Shown here piece by piece: positions 25,865-34,598 of a stretch of DNA of 64,000 bases. The DNA comes from Chryseobacterium gleum (GTDB lineage Bacteria; Bacteroidota; Bacteroidia; Flavobacteriales_D; Crocinitomicaceae): contig CAMDMY010000001.1 of NCBI GenBank assembly GCA_945902775.1, positions 30,379 to 94,378 of the forward strand, given 5' to 3'. Position 1 is the stretch's first letter. Each line of letters opens with the position of its first letter. The notes below the pieces were generated by a model, which did no database searches, was not told where the DNA came from, and saw nothing but the letters and a program-made list of their open reading frames with translations. Position numbers and translations under genes: made by a program.

Positions 25865-28552
25865 TCAATCTTGCAGAACAATTTTTTTAGAATATAGAAT
25901 GTTATTTACCTTTATTTGAACGATATAAATACCATTTGAAAGTTCGCTATGAAGATTTAGATTAATTATTTCATTTTGATTCTTTAGATTTCTGTTTTCG
26001 ATTTTTAATGGCTGACCTAAAATATTCAAAATAGTAATAGAGGCTTCTTGATTTAATTGGTCTTTAATTTCTATATGTAAATTATCCTTTTTAGAAATCG
26101 GGTTAGGATAAACTTGAAAATCGAATGCCTCCTTATTTTTAAATGATATGGATTGGAGGGGATAACTTATTTGCTTTCCATTTCTATCAATTTGTAATAA
26201 TCTATAATAAGATAAGCCATCATATGGTCTAAAGTCTTCTGTTTCGTAACTTAAAACACCGTTATGATTTCCGGCAGCCTTTATTTTAGATACAAGTTCA
26301 TAGTCGATACCATCTTTGGTTTTTTCAATTGTGAAATAATCATTGTTTTTTTCACTGATCGTTTCCCATTTTATCTCAACAACATTTTCTTTTTGAATAA
26401 TTTTAAAGGAAGTCAATGAAATTGGTAAGGATACAAATCCTGTACTTCCAAATGTAAATATGCCAAAATCGGTAAGTGGAATTGTTGTTGAAATTGTGCC
26501 TGAATTCGTCCCTGAACATAAACCACTAGTTGAAATATTATCTGAATTATTAGCCTTTTCCCAATATGAATTAGTATTATCCCAATAAGCTATTTTTAAT
26601 TCTGCACAATCTGAGATTGAACTTTGAGTTGCATTTTCCCAAAACAACTGTACATTGGCTTGTGTCCCACCGAGTTTATTTAGCGACCAATATTCTTTTT
26701 TTGAAACAGAACCCAATGGATTTATTTCTGGATTATAACTCGAAGTATTAGAGTAAGAGGACCTTGTGTAACTAGCAGTATATGTTTCATTTCCTGTCAA
26801 ATTTGATATGCCAATTCTTCTCCATTTTGAATTATTTCCGAGAGGAAATATGAAATCAGTATTTCCAATTTTAGTAAAAGGTCCATCTACATAACTATTT
26901 TCCGAACCTGATGTTGAACTTGCGCTACTATTAAGAGTAATTGAATTGATAGTTGAAGTATATACATTACCATCGGTCAACGTTAAAATTCCGCTAATTA
27001 TAATTGGACTTAAAAGTGAAATTCCTGTGGAACTAGGATTATTTATGGTCCAATTATAAAAGCTAGAAATTGTCGATCCATTTATCGATTGCGCAATTGT
27101 TCCATTGAAAGTGACATTTTTATTTCTTGCTGTAAAAGTTCCATTATTTGTAAAATTCCCTGTTAATGATAGATTATAATTTGTCAACCCTCCATCAATA
27201 CTTGTGTCAAAAGAGGTTGAATTATTAATCATTAAATCACCAGAAATAAAACAATTCTTAGATAATTTTAATTTTGGATATACACCCCCAACATTAATTG
27301 AGTAGAGGGATAAAGATGGAAAATAGGAATCACTTTGAATAATAAATCCATCAGGAATATTTAATGTGCTACTATTTCCAAATTGAAAAGTTCCACCCGT
27401 TATATTTGTCGAGCATTGAATATTTACATCTTTGTTTATTGTGCCATTTTCATTTTGAAAAACAATCGTTCCCCCACTCATCGTAAATGAACTTCCAATA
27501 GCTGTAAAATCTAAAGCTGCAGTTCCACTTCCGTTAATTTCGGATGTCATTAGGGTAATAGTACCTCCACTTTGATTAAAGCTAGTTGTTGAAGTCGCTG
27601 GAGTTTTACCTTGAATTCTACTTATAATAGACAAGTTTCCTCCTTCGATTATTATTTGTGAACCAGTAGCATATTTTAAGCAACTTCCAACGTTTGTTCC
27701 GATAGACATATTTCCTTGACTAATCTGTAATTTTCCTGTTACATCAAATGAGTCGTTAATTGCAGTAATCGATACATTCGGATTGTTAATCCAAAATCCC
27801 GCAGTCGAAACAATCATATTATCATAACTATTCCGAATAAAAGGACAACCTGAGTAAACAAATGTTCCACTTAATTTTAATGTCCCGTTTTTAAGTCGAT
27901 TCGCTACATTAGAAGCAGATTCTAAAAATCCATCAGGAGCGGAAAAATTAGCCGTTGATATTTCTAGAACATTTGAATTACTTGTGCCTAAATCGAGAGT
28001 AATTTCATTAAAGCGTGTTAATAAACCCGTTCCAGAAACTGTTTGATTTCCATTTTTATTAAAGGTAATATCACAAACGGTAGTTAAAGTTCCTCTTGAT
28101 AAATCAAAAGTTCCTTGATTAATTATATTACCACTTAAAACAATTGTATTTGTGAAATCACCAACTGCTTGAACAATGAAACTTGCTAGTGAACTATTGA
28201 TTATCAAATCGTTACTAATTGTAACCGAACTAACCGCTAATGCATCAAAAGTTAAAACTCCTGTACCTTCTATAGAAATTGTTGAAGCGCTTACATTTCC
28301 GTCGATTGAAATGGAATGACCTGATTGAATACTTATGTACGCTGCAGCGCTAGTAGGAATTAAATCTGCATTTGACCAGTTTAAATTATTCGTCGAAGAT
28401 TCCCAATTCAATGTAGAACTCCAGTAACCTGAATTTTTACTTCTGAAATAATCAGTTGAATTCGAGCAGAAAGCTGAAGATGAAACTCCTAGTAAAATAA
28501 GCCATATAAAATAGGATAGTTTTATTCTTGATAAAGGTGATTTTTTAGTCAT
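25865..28552 (-). CDS. Large secreted T9SS cargo protein, beta-rich
   Basis: 895 residues. Signal peptide ending near SSAFCSNST (~31). The main body (~35-690) is Ser/Thr/Asn/Gly-rich with many short repeats such as ISGNIINQGTF, LTGNFTNNGTF and VTGKLQIS, suggesting a beta-helix or stacked beta fold. A fibronectin-like region follows (~710-800: ISLTSFKIIQKENVVEIKWETISEKNNDYFTIEKT), then the type A T9SS sorting domain (VYPNPISKKDN...KKIVLQD). The role is unknown: surface adhesin, matrix or gliding-related. No catalytic motif seen. The start is the ATG at 28552. Confidence 0.85.
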   Translation of the reverse strand: MTKKSPLSRIKLSYFIWLILLGVSSSAFCSNSTDYFRSKNSGYWSSTLNWESSTNNLNWSNADLIPTSAAAYISIQSGHSISIDGNVSASTISIEGTGVLTFDALAVSSVTISNDLIINSSLASFIVQAVGDFTNTIVLSGNIINQGTFDLSRGTLTTVCDITFNKNGNQTVSGTGLLTRFNEITLDLGTSNSNVLEISTANFSAPDGFLESASNVANRLKNGTLKLSGTFVYSGCPFIRNSYDNMIVSTAGFWINNPNVSITAINDSFDVTGKLQISQGNMSIGTNVGSCLKYATGSQIIIEGGNLSIISRIQGKTPATSTTSFNQSGGTITLMTSEINGSGTAALDFTAIGSSFTMSGGTIVFQNENGTINKDVNIQCSTNITGGTFQFGNSSTLNIPDGFIIQSDSYFPSLSLYSINVGGVYPKLKLSKNCFISGDLMINNSTSFDTSIDGGLTNYNLSLTGNFTNNGTFTARNKNVTFNGTIAQSINGSTISSFYNWTINNPSSTGISLLSPIIISGILTLTDGNVYTSTINSITLNSSASSTSGSENSYVDGPFTKIGNTDFIFPLGNNSKWRRIGISNLTGNETYTASYTRSSYSNTSSYNPEINPLGSVSKKEYWSLNKLGGTQANVQLFWENATQSSISDCAELKIAYWDNTNSYWEKANNSDNISTSGLCSGTNSGTISTTIPLTDFGIFTFGSTGFVSLPISLTSFKIIQKENVVEIKWETISEKNNDYFTIEKTKDGIDYELVSKIKAAGNHNGVLSYETEDFRPYDGLSYYRLLQIDRNGKQISYPLQSISFKNKEAFDFQVYPNPISKKDNLHIEIKDQLNQEASITILNILGQPLKIENRNLKNQNEIINLNLHSELSNGIYIVQIKVNNILYSKKIVLQD

Positions 28553-28739
28553 AGTTATTATTTAATAACCACAAATCGATATTTAATTTTAAAATTTATA
28601 AACTAAAGATTTGGTGGTTCATTCATCTAATTGTAAGTCAAATGTATATAATATAATTTATCTGTCAAAATTTAGAATAATTATTTCACGTACTTTTTTA
28701 AAATGAGTTGTTTATCTTTATCCTATAATAGTTGAAAGT

Positions 28740-30101
28740 ATGGCAAAAGTTAAATCAGCATTTTTCTGTCAAAATTGTGGACATGAAACACCAAAATGGT
28801 TGGGTAAATGTCCTTCTTGTAGTGAGTGGAATACATTTGTAGAAGAAATCGTAGAAAAGAATACTTCTGAAGTAGTTGCTTTTTCAACATCAAGGAGAAA
28901 CGCAAAACCTCAAGCCTTACAAACAATTGAAAATCAAGAGCATGCTAGAATTATTTTACAAGATAACGAAATCAATCGTGTTTTAGGAGGCGGTTTAGTT
29001 CCTGGTTCGTTGATTTTATTCGGTGGAGAACCTGGAATTGGTAAATCAACGCTGATTTTACAGTTAGCGGTGATGGAAAAAAATATGCGTATTTTGTATG
29101 TTTCCGGAGAAGAAAGTGAACAGCAAATAAAAATGCGTGCCGAACGAATTGGTTTAGAAAATCAAGAATGTTTTATTTTAACAGAAACCAATCTTCAAAA
29201 TATAATCACTCAGGCCGAAGAAATTCAACCTAAATTATTGGTGATTGATTCTATACAAACCATCTATAATTCAAATATTGAAAGTTCTCCTGGAAGTATT
29301 TCTCAAGTAAGGGAATGTACAGCTCAATTGTTACGTTATGCTAAACAAACGGGTGTTCCTGTCTTTTTAATCGGACATATCACAAAAGAAGGTTCGTTAG
29401 CTGGACCAAAAGTTTTAGAGCATATGGTAGATACGGTCATGCAGTTCGAAGGAGACCGAAATCACGTTTATCGATTATTAAGAACAATTAAAAATCGTTT
29501 CGGAAGTACCAATGAATTAGGTATTTACGAGATGCTCGGAAACGGTTTACGACAAGTGTCTAATCCTTCTGAAATACTCATCACCAATACAGATTCTACT
29601 TTAAGCGGAATTGCAATTGCGGCAACTTTAGAAGGTAATCGTCCAATTTTAGTTGAGGTTCAAGCATTGGTAAGTACGGCAGCTTATGGAACTCCACAAC
29701 GTTCATCTACAGGATTTGACGGGAAACGATTGAATATGCTTTTAGCGGTAATGGAAAAACGTTGTGGTTTTAAATTAGGAGCGAAAGACGTCTTTTTAAA
29801 TATTGCTGGTGGAATTAAAGTAGACGATCCTGCGATAGATTTAGCAGTTGTTGCAGCAGTTCTTTCTTCAAATGCAGATATTCCAATGAGCAATACAATT
29901 TGTCTATCAGCAGAAGTTGGACTTTCTGGTGAAATAAGACCTGTAAACAGAATTGATCAACGAATTCACGAGGCAGAAAAATTAGGTTTTGAAAAAATCA
30001 TTATTTCGAAACACGCGAAAGGAATTGAACAAAAGAATTATAAAATTGAGTTGGTTAAATGTGGTAAAATGGATGAAGTTGTTAAAGCTTTGTTTGCTTG
30101 A
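28740..30101 (+). CDS. radA: DNA repair/branch-migration protein RadA (Sms)
   Basis: 453 residues. N-terminal C4 zinc finger (Cys10, 13, 24, 27: CQNCGHETPKWLGKCPSC). RecA-like ATPase with Walker A GGEPGIGKST (95-104) and the RadA-specific KNRFG motif (IKNRFGSTNELGIYEM). The C-terminal Lon-like domain (GGIKVDDPAIDLAVVAAV) lacks the protease Ser-Lys pair, as usual. It promotes branch migration in recombinational repair. Divergent from the T9SS cargo gene; ends at a hairpin shared with dinD. Confidence 0.98.
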   Translation: MAKVKSAFFCQNCGHETPKWLGKCPSCSEWNTFVEEIVEKNTSEVVAFSTSRRNAKPQALQTIENQEHARIILQDNEINRVLGGGLVPGSLILFGGEPGIGKSTLILQLAVMEKNMRILYVSGEESEQQIKMRAERIGLENQECFILTETNLQNIITQAEEIQPKLLVIDSIQTIYNSNIESSPGSISQVRECTAQLLRYAKQTGVPVFLIGHITKEGSLAGPKVLEHMVDTVMQFEGDRNHVYRLLRTIKNRFGSTNELGIYEMLGNGLRQVSNPSEILITNTDSTLSGIAIAATLEGNRPILVEVQALVSTAAYGTPQRSSTGFDGKRLNMLLAVMEKRCGFKLGAKDVFLNIAGGIKVDDPAIDLAVVAAVLSSNADIPMSNTICLSAEVGLSGEIRPVNRIDQRIHEAEKLGFEKIIISKHAKGIEQKNYKIELVKCGKMDEVVKALFA

Positions 30102-30110
30102 TATTTAAAT

Positions 30111-30145
30111 ATAAACCTGATTCAAAATCTATGAATCAGGTTTAT
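30111..30145. terminator. Bidirectional terminator between radA and dinD
   Basis: 14-bp perfect arms ATAAACCTGATTCA and TGAATCAGGTTTAT around AAATCTA, between two convergent stops. Confidence 0.9.
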
Positions 30146-30152
30146 TTAAAAT

Positions 30153-30986
30153 TTAATCTAACTTTTTTATAGTCAATGCTTTTTTCTCGGCTGACACTAA
30201 TTTTCTTTTGGTTTTCTTTACATCTTCACTTGCAGGTAAGTTTTCAGGTTGAATACCCCTGATAATTAACATATTTCTTACAGCATCATTGTTATCTATG
30301 TGTTCTTTTTCAATCGGATTTTGACCTTTTAAATCTTTGTTTTGAACGTTGATTCCTGTCATTTCTGCCGCTAAATCTTTCGCTTTAATACTTATAGTTG
30401 GTAAGAAATCAGCTACAGGTCGTTTTTCAGGTATATTTAATTTCTTTTTAAGATTTTGTGTGCTCATTTTAAAAAGCGCTTGATCACCTTTCGAACGAAT
30501 AATTGCAAAACCTTTATCGTCCACACCTCGTTCGTAAAGTATTCCAGATAATTGTTTTTCAGTTTGACTTAACTTTTCTCTGGCTCTTACTCGTTCATAA
30601 TCAAGTAAACGTTGCTCCACAATTTCAGCTCTTCTTGTTTGAACGGCGAAATACGTTTGAGCAAATGCAATTTCCATTTTTCTGGCGTCGCCATTTTGTG
30701 CAATTAAGTAACAAGCGTAACGTGTAAGGAGGGTGTCATCTATTTGTTTTTCAGCACTTTTAGGCATGGCTATCGTTTTCCTGACGTCAGGAAAATGATA
30801 AGGTATTTTTTCACCTGCATTTTCACAAGCTAACTTCGCTTTTTCAATTACTTTTAAAAAGTTTTCCCATTTGGAGTAGCCTAATAAAACTTGTAATTCT
30901 CTAGCGCTCCAACATTCTACACCTTCTATTTCTGTAGTTATTTGTTCAAACTTTTGAAATAGGTTTTGAATTTCTTCTGTTTTCAT
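30153..30986 (-). CDS. dinD: DNA-damage-inducible protein D family
   Basis: 277 residues. The N-terminal ~110 residues are a Bro-N-like DNA-binding domain (CWSARELQVLLGYSKWENFLKVIEKAKLACENAG, then FPDVRKTI). The centre has the DinD stretch GDARKMEIAFAQTYFAVQTRRAE, and the Lys-rich tail contains NNDAVRNMLIIRGIQPENLP. E. coli DinD is LexA-regulated and inhibits RecA filaments; that role is inferred here. A perfect 13-bp inverted repeat sits just before the ATG and may be an operator. Neighbouring radA (convergent) is also repair-related, though the two are not co-transcribed. Confidence 0.92.
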   Translation of the reverse strand: MKTEEIQNLFQKFEQITTEIEGVECWSARELQVLLGYSKWENFLKVIEKAKLACENAGEKIPYHFPDVRKTIAMPKSAEKQIDDTLLTRYACYLIAQNGDARKMEIAFAQTYFAVQTRRAEIVEQRLLDYERVRAREKLSQTEKQLSGILYERGVDDKGFAIIRSKGDQALFKMSTQNLKKKLNIPEKRPVADFLPTISIKAKDLAAEMTGINVQNKDLKGQNPIEKEHIDNNDAVRNMLIIRGIQPENLPASEDVKKTKRKLVSAEKKALTIKKLD

Positions 30987-30991
30987 ATTGA

Positions 30992-31025
30992 TTAATTTTT
31001 AATCTAATTTACGATTAAAAATTAA
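30992..31025. promoter_or_regulatory. Perfect 13-bp inverted repeat upstream of dinD
   Basis: TTAATTTTTAATC, 8-base loop, GATTAAAAATTAA, located 5 to 39 bases before the dinD ATG. Position and symmetry fit a repressor operator. It could also be a 5' UTR hairpin. No T-run or termination context. Confidence 0.5.
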
Positions 31026-31105
31026 CTACCTATTTAAAGTTTGAAAATTTATTTTGAAAAGTTTCAACATTTTTCATTCCTGAATAAGAATCGCTAGATT
31101 TTCCT

Positions 31106-31113
31106 TATATTTG
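31106..31113 (+). promoter_or_regulatory. Leucyl aminopeptidase -7 element
   Basis: TATATTTG fits TAnnTTTG, 24 bases before the ATG. No clear -33 TTTG at the right spacing. Confidence 0.5.
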
Positions 31114-31137
31114 GTGTTACAATTAAAAACACGAAAG

Positions 31138-32532
31138 ATGATTTTAAAAAAAATAAAGAAAATTTCATCCAATCAACCATTAGTGATTGTTGGAGATAAA
31201 AAAACGAAGCTTCCTAAAACTGTTTCAGAAAGTATAACTTCATTTTTTAAAGATTTTTTGAAAGGGGATAAAGAAACAGATTTTTTAAAAACTCCTGAAT
31301 CTTATTACTTTTTTGTAAAATCATCTGATAATAATGAGAAATTAAGAATCGCAGGTTCTGGTGTTCGTTCTCAATTACCAAAAGAGACGGAAGAAGTTAC
31401 TATAATAGGAGAAACTGAAAAATTGATTTATGTCGCAGAAGGATTAGCGATGTCAAATTATCAGTTCTTAAAATATTTTAAAGATGCCGACAAACTTTCT
31501 CATAAATTAAATGCGATTAACCTTCAAGAGGATGTTGAAGATACTTCTATTGAAGATTTAAATAATGTTTTAAAAGCAGTTTTTTGGGCGAGAGATATGG
31601 TGAATGAACCCGTTTCTTATTTGTCTGCTGTTAAATTGAGCGAAGAAATCGAAACGTTAGCTAATGATAGTGAACTTAAAGTAGAGGTTTTGGAAAAAAC
31701 TAAAATTGAAACTCTTAAAATGGGTGGACTTTTAGCTGTGAACAAAGGTTCTATTGATCCTCCAACTTTTACGATTATCGAATACAAACCTAAAAAAGCA
31801 ATCAATAAAAAACCAATTGTTTTGGTTGGTAAAGGCGTTGTTTATGATACTGGTGGTTTAAGTTTAAAACCTACCAAAGGTTCAATGGATTCTATGAAAT
31901 GCGATATGGGTGGAGCAGCTTGTATGTCTGGTGCCATTTATGCTGCAGCTTTAAATAAATTAAATGTTCATGTTATAGCTTTGATTCCTGCTACAGATAA
32001 TCGTCCGGGTGGAAATGCATATGCTCCTGGAGATGTGATTACAATGTATGACGGAACTACAGTTGAGGTTTTAAATACAGATGCAGAAGGTCGAATGATT
32101 TTAGCGGACGCTTTAGCATATTCAAAAAAATACGATCCTGAATTAGTAATTGATGCAGCTACATTAACAGGTTCGGCAGTTGCTGCAATTGGAACGAAAG
32201 CCTCTTGTATTATGGGGAATGCTTCTGAAAAAGTGTTTTCTCAATTAGATAAAGCAGGAAATGAAGAGCACGAAAGAGTTGTTCGTTTACCGTTTTGGGA
32301 TGAATATTACGAAGAGGTAAAATCAAAAGTTGCCGATTTAAAAAACCTAGGTGGACCATACGCAGGTATGATTACAGCAGGAAAATTCTTAGAACATTTC
32401 GTAAAAGCTCCTTATGTTCATATTGATATTGCTGGACCAGCTTGGTTAGATGCTCCAGAAAATTACAAAGGTCAAGGCGGAACAGGTGTAGGTGTAAGAT
32501 TGATATACAACTTTTTAAAAAATTATAAATAA
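31138..32532 (+). CDS. M17 family leucyl aminopeptidase
   Basis: 464 residues from the ATG at 31138; a TTG nine codons earlier falls on the -7 promoter element and is rejected. The catalytic M17 domain (~160-464) carries GKGVVYDTGGLSLKP, the aspartates of MKCDMGGAA, and the signature NTDAEGRMILADAL. These bind two metal ions and remove N-terminal residues from peptides. The N-terminal domain (1-150) is less conserved. pdxA begins directly after the stop, so the two form an operon. Confidence 0.95.
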   Translation: MILKKIKKISSNQPLVIVGDKKTKLPKTVSESITSFFKDFLKGDKETDFLKTPESYYFFVKSSDNNEKLRIAGSGVRSQLPKETEEVTIIGETEKLIYVAEGLAMSNYQFLKYFKDADKLSHKLNAINLQEDVEDTSIEDLNNVLKAVFWARDMVNEPVSYLSAVKLSEEIETLANDSELKVEVLEKTKIETLKMGGLLAVNKGSIDPPTFTIIEYKPKKAINKKPIVLVGKGVVYDTGGLSLKPTKGSMDSMKCDMGGAACMSGAIYAAALNKLNVHVIALIPATDNRPGGNAYAPGDVITMYDGTTVEVLNTDAEGRMILADALAYSKKYDPELVIDAATLTGSAVAAIGTKASCIMGNASEKVFSQLDKAGNEEHERVVRLPFWDEYYEEVKSKVADLKNLGGPYAGMITAGKFLEHFVKAPYVHIDIAGPAWLDAPENYKGQGGTGVGVRLIYNFLKNYK

Positions 32533-33639
32533 ATGCCAGAAAAATCAACACATATCGAAAAAGAAGTAGGAAGCGCACACCCAATACGTGTAGGGATTTC
32601 TATTGGAGATGTGAATGGTATCGGACCAGAAGTAATCATAAAAGCTTTAAAGGATAATCGAATTTTATTGGATTGTACACCAATTATTTATGGTTCAACA
32701 AAAACACTTTCGTATCATAAAAAAGCAATTAAAGAATTCGATTTTCAGTATCAGACGTGTAAGACTGCTGACGAAGCTCTAATTAGAAAGGTAAACGTTG
32801 TGAATGTTTGGAATGAAGAGATTCCTTTCGAATTAGGTAAAGCAACTGAAGCAGGAGGCAAATTTGCATTTTTATCTTTAGAAGCAGCAACAAAAGATTT
32901 GGCTGAAGGAAAGATTGATGTTTTGGTTACGGCGCCAATTTCAAAAGACGCAATGCAAAAATCTGGCTTTCAATTTGCGGGTCACACAGAATATCTAGCG
33001 GATAAAGCGGGTATGACTGATGCTTTAATGATGATGGTAGGTTCTAACATGCGTGTTGCATTAGTTAGTACTCATATTCCATTGAAAGATGTTAGTTCAT
33101 CTTTAACAAAAGAAACTATTTTTCAGAAAATTAAAGTATTTGAAAAAAGTTTAAAAGCTGATTTTGGAATTATTCGACCGAAAATTGCTGTTTTTGGAGT
33201 AAATCCACATGCAGGAGAAAATGGTAAAATGGGAACAGAAGAGCAGGACATTATTCTTCCAGCCATAAATCAAGCTAAAACAGAAGATATTTTAGCATTT
33301 GGACCATTTCCAGCAGATGGTTTCTTTGGTTCTTCAGCAATGAATCATTATGATGGAATTTTAGCAATGTATCACGATCAAGGATTAACAGCTTTTAAAG
33401 CACTTTCTTTTGATGATGGGGTTAATTTTACAGCAGGTCTACCAGTGGTAAGAACATCTCCAGATCATGGAACTGCCTTTGATATAGTAGGACAAGGAAT
33501 TGCTTCTGAACAATCAATGAGAAGTGCTATTTATTTAGCTATGGATATTTATCGTAATCAGAAAGCGCGAAAAGAGATGTTTGCAAATCCATTAAAAATT
33601 CAACCTGCTGATAAGAAGAGATTATCAAATTTCGAATGA
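32533..33639 (+). CDS. pdxA: 4-hydroxythreonine-4-phosphate dehydrogenase
   Basis: 368 residues. NAD-dependent enzyme of the deoxyxylulose-5-phosphate-dependent pyridoxal phosphate route. Signatures: RVGISIGDVNGIGPEV near the N-terminus, and the three metal-binding histidine regions GHTEYLADKAG, GVNPHAGENG and MYHDQGLTAFK. The start ATG directly follows the aminopeptidase stop. An N-terminal extension of ~18 residues precedes the conserved RVGIS; a later start is not available without losing it. Other pyridoxal genes are not in the window. Confidence 0.96.
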   Translation: MPEKSTHIEKEVGSAHPIRVGISIGDVNGIGPEVIIKALKDNRILLDCTPIIYGSTKTLSYHKKAIKEFDFQYQTCKTADEALIRKVNVVNVWNEEIPFELGKATEAGGKFAFLSLEAATKDLAEGKIDVLVTAPISKDAMQKSGFQFAGHTEYLADKAGMTDALMMMVGSNMRVALVSTHIPLKDVSSSLTKETIFQKIKVFEKSLKADFGIIRPKIAVFGVNPHAGENGKMGTEEQDIILPAINQAKTEDILAFGPFPADGFFGSSAMNHYDGILAMYHDQGLTAFKALSFDDGVNFTAGLPVVRTSPDHGTAFDIVGQGIASEQSMRSAIYLAMDIYRNQKARKEMFANPLKIQPADKKRLSNFE

Positions 33640-33699
33640 TAAAAAGTTGTTAAATTTGAAAAAAGTCAGAGATATTAACAATATTAAGTTTAAAATAAT

Positions 33700-33707
33700 T
33701 ATCTTTG
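33700..33707 (+). promoter_or_regulatory. -7 element upstream of the DUF177 gene
   Basis: TATCTTTG, 25 bases before the ATG, starting the DUF177-rpmF-plsX-fabH run. The -33 region is weak. Confidence 0.6.
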
Positions 33708-33732
33708 CAGTCCAATTTTAGGGTTTTAAGTT

Positions 33733-34356
33733 ATGTCTAGAAAAGAATATGTGATTCCATTTATAGGTTTAAAGACTGGTAATCATGTGTTTGAGTATGA
33801 TTTAACTGATGCCTTTTTTGAGGGAATTGAAGACTCAATAATACACAGTGGAAACGTTCACGTTAAGTTAGAACTTGAGAAAAAAGAGACAATGCTTATT
33901 GGAATTTATCATGTAGAGGGAGTTGTAACCACCGAATGTGATAGATGTACAGAACCTATAGAAGTAGAAGTTGAAGGAGAATATCAAATCGTCTATAAAA
34001 TTGGAGGAGGAGATGTTTCTGAAGATGAAGCGTTGGTGATTTTGGAAAAAGATGCTTTCGAAGTAGATGTTGAGATGAATTTATACGAATTGGTAGCGGT
34101 TTCATTACCTTTGAGAGTAATTCATGATATTGAGGATTGTAATCAGGATATGATTGCATTACTTGAAAAATACGTTGTTAATTCATTGGAAGATGATGAA
34201 GACGACGAAGATTTTGACGATGATGAAGATTTCGATGATGACGACAACTTCGACGATGATGATGATTTCAACGAAGAAGATGACGACGACAGCGATGACA
34301 ATAACGATAATGATGATATCGACCCGCGTTGGTCAATATTAAAGGATTTAAATTAA
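33733..34356 (+). CDS. DUF177 (YceD-like) protein with acidic tail
   Basis: 207 residues. Residues ~20-150 match DUF177: the KLELEKKETMLIGIYHVEGVV stretch and a zinc-like pair CDRC (TTECDRCTEPIEV), then EDALVILE-like and the end region MIALLEKYV. YceD proteins precede rpmF in most bacteria and are linked to 23S rRNA maturation; a precise mechanism is not established. The last ~50 residues are nearly all Asp/Glu with occasional Phe/Asn, an extreme acidic tail not found in the short E. coli protein. rpmF follows after 19 bases. Confidence 0.9.
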   Translation: MSRKEYVIPFIGLKTGNHVFEYDLTDAFFEGIEDSIIHSGNVHVKLELEKKETMLIGIYHVEGVVTTECDRCTEPIEVEVEGEYQIVYKIGGGDVSEDEALVILEKDAFEVDVEMNLYELVAVSLPLRVIHDIEDCNQDMIALLEKYVVNSLEDDEDDEDFDDDEDFDDDDNFDDDDDFNEEDDDDSDDNNDNDDIDPRWSILKDLN

Positions 34357-34375
34357 ACGCTTTAAATAAAAAAAA

Positions 34376-34567
34376 ATGGCACATCCAAAGAGAAGAATCT
34401 CGACAACGAGAAGAGACAAAAGAAGAACGCATTTTAAAGCAGTAGCTGATAATATCGCGACATGTCCTACAACAGGTCAACCTCATTTGTTTCACCATGC
34501 ACACTGGCATGAAGGGAAACTTTACTATAAAGGTAGAGTAGTAGCTGAAAAAGAAGTAGCAGTTTGA
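34376..34567 (+). CDS. rpmF: Ribosomal protein bL32
   Basis: 63 residues starting [20 protein letters not shown]. Only one Cys ([13 protein letters not shown]), so it is a zinc-free C- type with respect to the four-Cys form. A 50S subunit protein. Between DUF177 and plsX, the classic order that links ribosome and fatty-acid synthesis. Confidence 0.97.
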   Translation: MAHPKRRISTTRRDKRRTHFKAVADNIATCPTTGQPHLFHHAHWHEGKLYYKGRVVAEKEVAV

Positions 34568-34598
34568 TAACTGTTGCGTAAATAAAAATTTCTTCTTG

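Noticed and set aside
33641..33732. Riboswitch upstream of the DUF177-rpmF-fab run
   Set aside because: No conserved riboswitch core or long leader; only a plain promoter element is seen.
34154..34342. Met/Thr-rich plus-strand frame over the DUF177 acidic tail
   Set aside because: Out-of-frame reading of the GAT/GAC-rich tail; a shadow.
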